A stretch of 64,000 nt of DNA from Dillenia suffruticosa (lineage: Eukaryota > Streptophyta > Magnoliopsida > Dilleniales > Dilleniaceae), in contig JAVTVX010000013.1 in the NCBI GenBank assembly GCA_033439265.1, positions 17,340,500 through 17,404,499 of the forward strand. The letters run 5' to 3'. The notes beneath the pieces are model-generated. The model was not told the origin of the DNA, did not search any database, and was given only the letters and a program-made list of their open reading frames with translations. A program made the translations under genes and the position numbers. Of the stretch, positions 11,486 through 21,200 are shown piece after piece (the first letter of the stretch is position 1; each line of letters opens with the position of its first letter).

Positions 11486-14334
11486 TGATAAGGCTAAATA
11501 TCCCAAAAGCTTAAGAAACTTCCTAGGTAATGGTCCCTTAAAGAAGTCACCAATGTCTATGGAACTATCCTCAATTGCCGCTGCCAATATCAAAGCAACT
11601 TAATTATGGACCAAACAGATATGGAAATTTATTTATATCTTGAAGTGCTTCATCTATCGGTTACAAAATCTTAACAAACAAGAACCTGCCACTCCTCGAG
11701 CTGATGGAGACTTTTCCTTCTTTGTACTTGATGCACTCCCAAATATCTGTGATAACAAACCTACAAAACCTTCCCACATAGTACCGGAAGGTTTATCAGG
11801 ATAGATACCTAATGGATCAAAAACTGTGTCATCGTATCTGCGAAGAAGAAGCCAATGTTAAACATATCAGCAATGTAAACTTCATAACAAAGGAAAATGT
11901 TAAACTAATCCAATGTTATTGACTTTGACCATAGTTGACCCACAGATTCAACATATAACATCTTATGACATTATCAACATTGTAGATAGTGAAATTACAA
12001 AAATGCTAAAAATATAATATACAATTTATTATTGGAAAAGCACTATTCAATACAGCCATGTATTTTCATCTCAATGCCAATGCAAAACAAGCATACGTCC
12101 AGCAAGGCAAAAAAAATGAAATTACAGATGGATATTAGACACATGTAGAATTTCAAACAACAGGAATTAGAGAAGATACAAGCTCATTCAATCAATAGAA
12201 AGAAAGAAAAAGAACACAAAGAAACAGGCTCATTTTTTAAAGAGTATCATTAAGAAACCTATATGGAAAAACAACAACAAGACAGAACAGTTTGACAAGG
12301 CAGAAAAGTCTAAAATAAAAGAAAGACCAAGATCAATCTAACTTATCCACAAGCATGAACAGATGGAACTACACACTAAATATTGAAAATAAAACAAGAT
12401 TAAATTTTAATGATTAAAAATTTCAGAGAATTTAGTTAATATGATCCCCACTAGAATAGCTAAAATATATAAGAGGTCATCGAGATGTGGTCAAACTTTA
12501 TAGTCTGCAAAGAATAATAGCAGTGAAGTTTGTATTTTCACTTTCCCTTTTGGTTTTACTTTTTTCCTTAAAAAAATAAAATTACTATGTGTATTAATCG
12601 CATCCCTTGATTCATTAAATATCACATCTGGTTTTAAATTGGAAGAGAGACTGACTTTTATGCTTTTGACAAACTGTTTCATTATCATTTTTTATTATTG
12701 TTCTTAAGAATGATGAGAATCTCAATATTGCCATAGTTGTCAAATTGGGTATCATAGCACATTGATTTCTTGTTTTTTTCTGAATTGCAATGTATCATAG
12801 CATATATAGCAAAGGAATTTTTTTCTTTGCATTATGAAAAGCTGATTTTATAAAATATACGGTCTTAAGAAAATATATGGAATTTTTCCCTTGATTCATG
12901 AAAAAACATTTGATCAATATTAAAATTAAGTTATCAAATCATATTTATAGCACAGTAACTCTTTTTATCGTCGTTCATGTGTCTTTTATATTTTTTATTT
13001 TAAAATTTCAAACAACTACCCATACTTTTTCTAGAAGAGTCTATCTAAAAAATGCTATTATTATATAACTTTATGTAAACCATACTAATAAAGATCCAAA
13101 AACATCATTTTTTTTTTGGGTTATCCTTCTTATTTGAAAAGTTAAAAGAACACCAAAAAATGTACTGTCAACCTGAAACTTAAAAGGTCGCAAAAGTTGT
13201 TTAAGGAATAGTATAAAGTCTAAAATTTATTATAAAAGTTCAAAAAGATAGCATTATGGAAGTTAAACGATCTTTCCAAGGTGGAAGATAAGTAAAGTAA
13301 AATATACATTGTGTATTGTAAACTCATATCACACTGTAACATACATAGTGTGCAATGTAAGATAAATGCTTTATTTAGAATATGGACATAAAAATGCACG
13401 AAATACAGTTGACATGATAGCCACTACCCGTTAGGTATGCATAAGATAACCCAATGAGCGAATCAATAAGCCCACAAAGAAAACACACAGAACAAGAACC
13501 CTGGAAACCCATATGTGGGCTCAAACCCGCTACTGCAATTACTAAGAATTGAACCAAGCTTGTCTACAAAAAGGGTCTGTGTTACCAGCTAAGCTGTACT
13601 AGAATTTGGATGCAACAAACTTTCTTTTATTTGCTTTGTTGTGGACAAACCTCAAAGCCATAAAGTTCAATCAGGTGGCAACGAACACATATGGTGGTGG
13701 TAGTACAAGTACAGCATGGTATTCACAATGCGAACTTACATGGTTTGACTGTGACCTATTTTTTGAGAAAATTCTTCAATATCGATTACAAAATGACCCC
13801 CACTGAGAAAAACAATGTTAAGCTACTGCAATTATTGACTTATGCAATTTGTGAAGCATCATCAAGATATGTTAACCAACCACACTTCAAGATTATGAAT
13901 TTCAGGAAAATTAAAAATTAAGAAAAAACGATACAGGGTAAAATGCACTTGGTTCGCTCTAGATTCTCAATCACAATAGATGAACAAAACAAGAATTGAA
14001 TTGAATGTCAAAGAAGTCGATTTTATCTCCTTTTCAATCTTCAACAAATCAAAATGTGAAGAATTGAAGATTGGAACGTAGAAGCAAACCTGGTCGAGGT
14101 GGTGAGAGGAGAAGTAGAGGAGAGAGCGAGGCTAGATGATGAATTTCGAAGTGAGTGTAAGCTATGAGAGCCCCAACTCTGACTGTTATTTTTCAGTGTA
14201 GAGAGCTGAATAGAGGCACAAGTTCGATTTCGACGCTGAGGAGTGTGTGATAGTAAGGTTAGGGTTAGGGTTTTGGAATTTGAGGAAAGAGAATATGGAA
14301 TTAGAGATGGAACGGCGAGAATAATGTCCACCAT
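3202..14334 (-). CDS. SCY2: Preprotein translocase subunit SCY2, chloroplastic (SecY family)
   Basis: SecY-type channel subunit of the plastid SCY2 translocon, thought to act at the inner envelope. I place eight exons: 14334-14090, 11837-11686, 11580-11195, 10836-10537, 10446-10357, 6131-6008, 4235-4072 and 3432-3202. All introns are GT-AG and all phases match, giving 1,692 nt or 563 residues, close to the roughly 575 residues of the Arabidopsis protein. The start ATG at 14334 (MVDIILAV) is the first Met in frame. Residues 1 to about 80 are Ser/Thr-rich and acid-poor, like a transit peptide. The body shows typical SCY2 stretches such as IDIGDFFKGPLP, GVNREAFVGNLDQNS, FSGGGIGRLGICSLGIVPFI, RKIPLNYASRYTS and FFNYYYTFLQLDPDDVSEQL, and ends NIEFYDFDKYGP. 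The hydrophobic segments fit the ten helices of SecY. SCY2 is chosen over SCY1 from the C-terminal sequence. Introns 1, 5 and 6 carry repeats. There is no sign of damage. Confidence 0.95.
4236..6007 (-). other. SCY2 intron 6, with a poly(A)-ended repeat
   Basis: A 1.77-kb intron bounded by GT (6007) and AG (4236) on the minus strand. It contains the hairpin/poly(A) sequence at 4528-4631. The short ORFs in it show no family resemblance and I take them as chance. Confidence 0.85.
4528..4631 (+). repeat. Retroposon-like sequence: hairpin followed by a poly(A) run
   Basis: Within SCY2 intron 6. An acctggt (4528-4534) ... accaggt (4557-4563) inverted repeat is extended by aaatccc facing gggttt, and is followed about 45 bases on by an A run of about 25 (4606-4631). 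The layout suggests a SINE-like or LINE 3' end inserted antisense to the gene. No target-site duplication was found, so the identity stays open. Confidence 0.4.
6132..10356 (-). other. SCY2 intron 5 (4.2 kb), with a local tandem duplication
   Basis: Largest SCY2 intron, between the exon ending LQKSAYLPFK and the exon beginning VNSSGVMPII. Apart from the duplication at 8998-9726 I see no transposon proteins or RNA gene. The short ORFs are not recognisable. Confidence 0.8.
8998..9726. repeat. Tandem direct duplication, about 365 bp x 2
   Basis: Copy 1 starts at about 8998 (taataagcttcaagtcc) and ends ttcttgtcat at 9360. Copy 2 starts at about 9365 and ends ttcttgtcat at about 9726. The two are highly similar with scattered substitutions and single-base gaps. 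Intronic and non-coding. Confidence 0.92.
11838..14089 (-). other. SCY2 intron 1 (2.25 kb), with a SINE insertion
   Basis: Separates the transit-peptide exon from the exon starting YDDTVFDPLG. It holds the tRNA-derived SINE at 13387-13599; the rest is AT-rich without recognisable features. Confidence 0.85.
13387..13599 (-). mobile_element. tRNA-derived SINE in SCY2 intron 1
   Basis: Read on the minus strand, an A-box-like agcttagctggtaa (about 13582-13595) precedes a B-box-like ggttcaattc (13555-13546) at the spacing expected of a tRNA-derived Pol III promoter. The element is flanked by tagaatatgga (13376-13386) and tagaatttgga (13600-13610), an 11-bp target-site duplication with one mismatch. 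The element is about 213 bp. The family name is unknown to me. Confidence 0.65.
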
Positions 14335-14420
14335 TTGCACAGAGAGGGAGAGAGAGAGAGAGGGAGAGGTGAGAGAAAACCCAAAGGGCCAAAACCGTCG
14401 CGGACCTCCATTTCTTCTTT
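14335..14420 (-). promoter_or_regulatory. SCY2 5' UTR / proximal promoter region with a CT-rich tract
   Basis: Immediately upstream of the SCY2 start codon there is a CT/GA tract on the minus strand (about 14341-14369), a common feature of plant 5' leaders, and further up a GGGCC-containing stretch. The transcription start cannot be placed from sequence alone. Confidence 0.45.
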
Positions 14421-15273
14421 TAAAACGTTGCGCTTCTTGTTATCTGGTTTTACTTTTTTGAACCGCTGCTAGTCGCTGGTTTTTCCCGGTTCAACTGATT
14501 AGGTTTTTTTTTTTTTAAGGGCCCCAACTAGTCATAAGTCGGGAAAAAAAACTTATTCAATTAATTTTAGAAAAAAATTATTATGCTCAAAAGCAATTTG
14601 AACTCACCATGGCATTCAATATTTTTTCCTTTTTATAAATTTTGTTCTTTAATTGAGTGTCTCATGGCCCATTGCCAAAGCACAAGTATTAACTCCAAAG
14701 ATGAAGCGAGTTGTGATAATATATTAGTCGGGACAAAATTCTGAAAAATGAATAATAACCGAGACATGGTATAAAACAAAAAAATGTTTCATCCCTTAGA
14801 TATAATGGGCTATGATCCAACACAATCCATCCCCTGTTTCGTAGCAGGTTGGAAGGAATTGATTATTAATATTACTCTTGTCGATTTAAAGTTATTTCTC
14901 TTTTAAATTTTTTTAATTCACTATTTACTCTGTTATTTTCAAAACAAAAAAAAAAAGAAAAGAAAAGAAAAGAATCACTGATCCATAGACAAAATCGAAG
15001 GCAATTTCAACAAATAAGAAGCAAGGTTTCATGCAATTTCTTTGAAAGGAGTTCCAAGCACATCTGATGGATAAAACATTCTCAACATTACCCGGTCATT
15101 GGCACCCACCCGGTCATTGGCACCCACGGATTAGACATGTCAAACCACTCCTCAAGTTGTTCATGAATGGAAACTATATTCTTGTTTTCGACATCAAAGC
15201 ATACAAGGAATTCAATCAAAAGAAAAAAAAACTCCAATAGAAATGGAAAAGCAGGGTCCATGCACCCATATCA
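14421..15273. other. Intergenic spacer between SCY2 5' end and PBB 3' end
   Basis: About 0.9 kb separating two genes of the same orientation. It must contain the SCY2 promoter and the proteasome gene's 3' UTR. The only structure seen is an 18-bp tandem duplication at 15091-15126. Confidence 0.7.
15091..15126. repeat. 18-bp unit tandemly duplicated
   Basis: The unit cccggtcattggcaccca occurs twice head to tail, perfectly. It lies about 150 bp downstream of the PBB stop codon, probably in the 3' UTR. Confidence 0.95.
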
Positions 15274-18200
15274 TCATTCCTCCATTGCCTCTCCTGCTTG
15301 GATAATTTCCACCTTTTCTTTCAACGGAGTAACCTTTGTCAGCAAGACCTCTGTCACCAGATGAAATTGACATTAGACAGTCAACAGATAAATGTATTTA
15401 CAAAAGCTCACAAAAAACATATGGCAGATCCAGGAATGAGTTGAACATGCATAAGAATGAATTTTTGCGTGGCTTCCAAGTAAATGGAAGATCAATCTCT
15501 ATAAACCATCATTGTTGAGGCTTTTGCAAGTATTCAAATTGTTTTGAGACTATCAAGATCTACTTTACTGATGCAGAAAGCACAAGACTATGAATTCACA
15601 AACATCAGCAGAGACTTTAATTCTTATGAAGTGGCCAGAAGAAGGAATGAAGGGATCAACCAAAAGGAAGTTACTAACCTGTTTTCTTTGAAAATGAAAA
15701 ACCTTTAGCACTGACATAGGAGCGAGGGTTTGGAAGCAGATGGTTTCTGAGATATTCTTTATGCCCCTGTACCAGGAAGTATCAGCAAAACTTTACAATC
15801 TTATTTCGTGATAAGGTTAATGCATTTGTATAAAATGAAGACATTCTGTGCTCTTGAAACGTGCAAGGCAAAAAATCAAACCTTGGTTATCACACAAACA
15901 TCAACATTGCTACCACTTCCTAGATCATTAAAGATGCCTGAGCAAATAGCTTCGGTTACCAACTTTATGCCCTCATCCCTCTGCAAAGAATCATTTGAAG
16001 TCAATTCCAGGAAATTTATGATGCAGCAGCTATTTAAGAAAAATAAAGTGAGTGATGCATGGCAGACGGACATGAAAAAGCATTTGCGGAATGTGGATCC
16101 ATGCTTAAACAGATTAATCATAAAGATGACAGGTATCAGTCACAGTTGAATCCAGTCTTAGACATTTCCAAAATCCAGTAGAAAGCTTACAGTAAGGCCC
16201 TCATGGTACTTCGATTCGAAGACAGCCATTGCTGCCAGAGAGCCAGAACCCATTGTGGCAAATGGCAGAGTGTCAGTTGATCCATGGGGATAAATCTGAG
16301 ATAAATCAAACATAAGACCAACTGTCCAGGGAAAAATGAAAAAGATACAGTTCAGATGCCCATTTGTTATAAAAGGACTCACAGTGTGCAAATGAGGTCC
16401 AGTAACATCGACTCCTCCAAGTACCAAAGCAGCTTGGACATAACCTTGGTAGCTGGGAAGGGGACAAATAGGTCAACTCCGTATCACCAAGTCATTCCTA
16501 GGCAACTTTAAAAGAAAGCTTACTTGAAAAGGTGAGACTTCAGAAGGGTAAGGGCTGTGATCACCCTTGATTCACGGCCAGTGTGATATCTATGCAGCTG
16601 CAGCTGTGAGCTCACCATGTCTGAAGATACAAACATGTCAAAATGCTTAAGTTTTGTGACACATCCAATGAATGACAATAACTTCTGAATTTATGAACTT
16701 GTAGTACAAGCTGAATAAGCATCATTGCCCAAATATAGCAAAAAAACAATAGCCTGATGGATACCTGTCACAGCTTCAGTATCCGCAGCAGTTCCTGCTC
16801 CACAGCAATATATGTTTGGTGCCATGTAATGAATTTTCTCACAATTTTTATCACAAACTATAGGTCCTTCAGTAGCTCTGGTATCTGCTCCAAGAATGAC
16901 ACCATCCTGTAGCAGATACACAAAAAAGACATCTAAAAGATAAGAATAAAAGAGAGTACAAGCTAGTGTACATAAAATAGTAAACTATTGCTCGACAAAT
17001 GTAGGTATGTGACACTAGCTATCATGTTTGTTTAAGCTAGGATATTGGTTGTTTGTTTTCCATTTTTTCTCGTCTCTTGGCTTTAGTTATCTTTTGGTAT
17101 TTGGATATTCAAATAGAAATGGTAAACACAAATAACATGTGCTCAAAATAAGCAAATTCAGAATTAATCCAGGTTTCCACACACAGGACTAACGGCAAAC
17201 TCATGGTTGTTAATTTGCTCCAACACAGGAATTCAAATGCCACTGAGACCATGTTTTTGGGATTTAAGAAGATCTCAGCAAAAAAGGAAAACAACATGCC
17301 TCCCATTTATTGACACTGACTAGTCAAGGAATTAGACCCATGTTTATTTTGGTATATGTCTAATAAGTCATGGCAATACCCACCACTCTGTTCCCACATC
17401 TCCAATCACACATGATGGGCATAAGGTCATCCAATCCAAATACAGTATCTTAATCACACAAGTAAATGAATCATGCAGTCGACAACCATGATTAAATTTG
17501 GGAGCTCCACACTAGACATATTTGGGCTGGTATAGAGATACCAATCCAAGTAGAATTGTGTCATCACGCTCAAGATCGTCACATAGTATTGAGCATTTTT
17601 AAGCCCTCAATGAGCTATTGCTAAATACCAGGGCCCTCATTTCATATTCGCAATTGTCATTCATATAACGAGTTGATTGGTGAATACAAATGGTAAATGT
17701 GATCCAAAAAATCTTCCCTTTCTGTTAATTTCCTAATTTTGAACTACCTATTTTCCCAGCTAATCTCATCCAGTTGAATTACTCGAAGATTGTAGGAAAT
17801 ATCCCAGAGAATCAATCATTTGTTATGAGCTTCAGAGCACAGTCAAAGGTCTGTCAGGAGCATTATGTGAAGAACTCAAGGAATGAGGCGATAGAGATCC
17901 ATTCATCCCCCTCCCTAATGGTTACTTAGCTCATGTACGGAATACATGCTACAGGATCACCAGTCCTAACTTGAAAAACACAATAGAACTTAGTTCAATC
18001 ACATCCCATGCCACCTAACATACTGATGCAAGAAAATTCAAGAAATTAGAAAGTACCTAGTGTTTTCTTGTTTATTAGTTTCCCTTCCCTATTTAAATTT
18101 CTATTGAGGAAGTTTATATTTTTTTGTTTATGTCTCTATATAGAAAATTAATTAGGAAAATTTAATTAATTAGAAAGTTTGGTTTAGGATGAAGCTTTGT

Positions 18201-21200
18201 CCTAACTAGTACTTTTTTCTGGCTCACCCGGTGCACAAAGTACTCCCCGGTTTAGTGCGGGGGTAGGGGAAGGGTGAACATATATATACGCAGCCTTCCC
18301 CTAGCATTTTTGCAAAAAGGCTGTTTCCACATCTTAAACCCATGATCTCGAGGTCACCAAAGGAGCAACTCAATCGTTGCGCCAAGGTTCGCACTCAAAA
18401 AAAATGAACATATAAAAAAAAGTGAAGGAAAATAATATAAACTGGATATCCCCAATTCTCAAAACTCATATTGGACGAGAGAGAGAGAGAGAGAGAGCAT
18501 CAAGATGAATGCAAATATTGAATAAAATCCTGATCAGAAATTAAAAATATAAATAAAACTCCAGATGAACAATATCAAATCTAAAATTGAATAGAATCTG
18601 AATTCATGAAAATAAAGAACATTAAGATGAATTATACAAGATATTCAATCAAAATAAAAATCCAATATTGAAATCCAATTATACAAAATATAAAATTTTG
18701 TATCTTAACATTTAAAATTATAGCAAAGTTAGATGAAATGTTAATTGATGGAATCAATTTTGAAAATACAAACATGTTCGAGAGGAAAAATGATTATATA
18801 AAAATAAAAATAAAAATCCAATGTTCAAATCAAAATATACAAGATATGAATTTTGAATCTTAACATTTAAAATTCTTACAAAGTTCAAATGTGAATGCCA
18901 ATATTGAATAAAATCCACACCAGAGATTTAAAACCAATTCAAGACGAACAATATCAAATCTAAAATTGAATAGAATCTGAATTTATGAAAAGAAAGAACA
19001 TTAAGATGAATTATACAAGATATGAAATTATAAAATTAGAATTCCAATGAAAAAAAAGGAAAGACAAAAGTTCAACTATACCAGATATAAGATTATACCA
19101 TATATTCATTGAAGAAGTGAGAATTTGAGCCGAAATGTTAGGAGGTGTTGAAGAATGAGAGAGAGAGAGAGAGAGAGAGAATTGGGCTCTGGTCATGTGT
19201 TCCTTTTCACATTCTATCCCTTTTTTTCCTTATTTCCCAAGTCTCTTTCTGCCACATTCCCACCTAATTTGGGGGGTTTGGCAGAACCCACACTAGCCTT
19301 AGATGGGTTTTATGAATCCACACTAGCCTGAAAACAATCCAAGGCCATTCACATTCCTGAAAATTTTTGTGTCATCCACCAATGAAAGATTCAGAATCAA
19401 GGAGCTCTCATTCGCATCCTTTGTTTTTGAAACTTGCAATCCAAACAAGACCGGATATGTTTGCAAGAACAAATAGAGGTGCTTAATACAAATTTGGTGG
19501 TCCTATATGGGCAATGCTATATGTAACAGGTCAATTATATCTCTTAGTTACTAAACAAACAAGGATTTGGAAGATTTGTTCAGTTGAAAAAGAAATACAA
19601 AACATAGGTGACCAACTATCAATGTTGATTCCAAACAGCATATCCACAAAATTTCTTTGCTATCACTCAAAAGTTTCAGTAGCATTACATGGTAACATTC
19701 TATATCATGTTTATACCAAAAAGAAATGCAATGCATTGCAAGCGAATTAAGGAGCAACTCCGAAGTAGGAATATGATAACCCAATGGATCACATGCAATG
19801 TTCAAAAAAAAAAAAAAAAAAAAAACACGAAGACAGAACACCAACATTTTACCAGTTGGAAAGGAAGAATTTCTTGAGTCCAAACTTTTCAAAACATCAA
19901 TAAAAATCAATGCATAGAATTTCTTTTATCTTTAGTTAACTTCACACACGCACACATGCAAACATATACACAATAGTATTGAAAGAATCATACAATTGGC
20001 ATATCAAGATCTGGCCTAAGTTAACCACATGCATTTTTCTCTCATTCTGAAAAGCAGAAAGTGTAGCAGGAAAGTAATTAAAGTACTTATCAATTATTAA
20101 CAACCACATCAATACAATACCGAAAATACAGCCATCAAGAACTAATTCTTGCTCAACATACTGACCTGGTCAAAAACTCGTTTGATTTGTGAAAAAAGCA
20201 TAGATGCATGAACTTCGCATCAGATCTTTAGTCATATCATTCCAATAGACCTAGGTCTTCGTACACAATAACTGAAACCCTAGCGACAACCACGAGACCT
20301 CCAAAAACCCTAACAAATTTGGAAATCTTAGAAACATGGGAAGAAAGGAAACTACTGACCAGAACCGATTCGATCGCTTGGGAGAAGTCAATGGTGCGCC
20401 GATTGATGTGATGTAGGAGTCTGAGGAAGAGGACTCTATTGGTATTTAATTTAAATTTTTACCGTTAGATGTAAATAATAATGATGTTATGGTTGGACCA
20501 TGGCTGAACCAGACCATTGACCCACTCCTTTTTGGGTTTCAATCTCTGACCTGTTTTTTCAATCATTGATATCTAAAACTCATCCTCTCCACGATAGTCA
20601 ACACCAAGGATATAGCTGGGCCACATGGCCATGTTCTTGCCATGTCCTATTTGATATTTGCTTACTGAGTACCTTCTCTATCCTGCATTTATCATTGCAA
20701 TGTCTTTGGGAAACATCCTTGTCGGACCACCGGTCTCATCCATCTTTTAAGTGCTCCACTCCCACCGGAAACCATTTGTCTAATACCTGTGATTGACTGG
20801 TTTCAGTGTTGGGTAAGCTTACAAGTGACATAGTCCATTGATCATTACTTTTGTTGTCCTCAATATCAGAATAGAGATAAATGCTATTTTTGAGCGGCAG
20901 TCCAACAATCTTAGCAGATCCAATAGTTCATGGTTAAATTGAACTTCCTTCCATCCAAACACATGGGATTTTCCATCACTGAATACAGGTTGTAAGATTT
21001 GAAAATAGTTCAAATTCTTATCAGGTTCACACACTTGTGAATCCAACCTTTGCTATCATAATTTTAAGCTAATATTACCAACAGCAAACAAGGGGAATGC
21101 TGCGTACATATACGCCCACCCTCCCCCTACCCCCGCACTAAGCCGTGGAGCACTTTGTGCACTAGGTGAACCCTTTGTTACCAACAGCAAACTGTATTAC

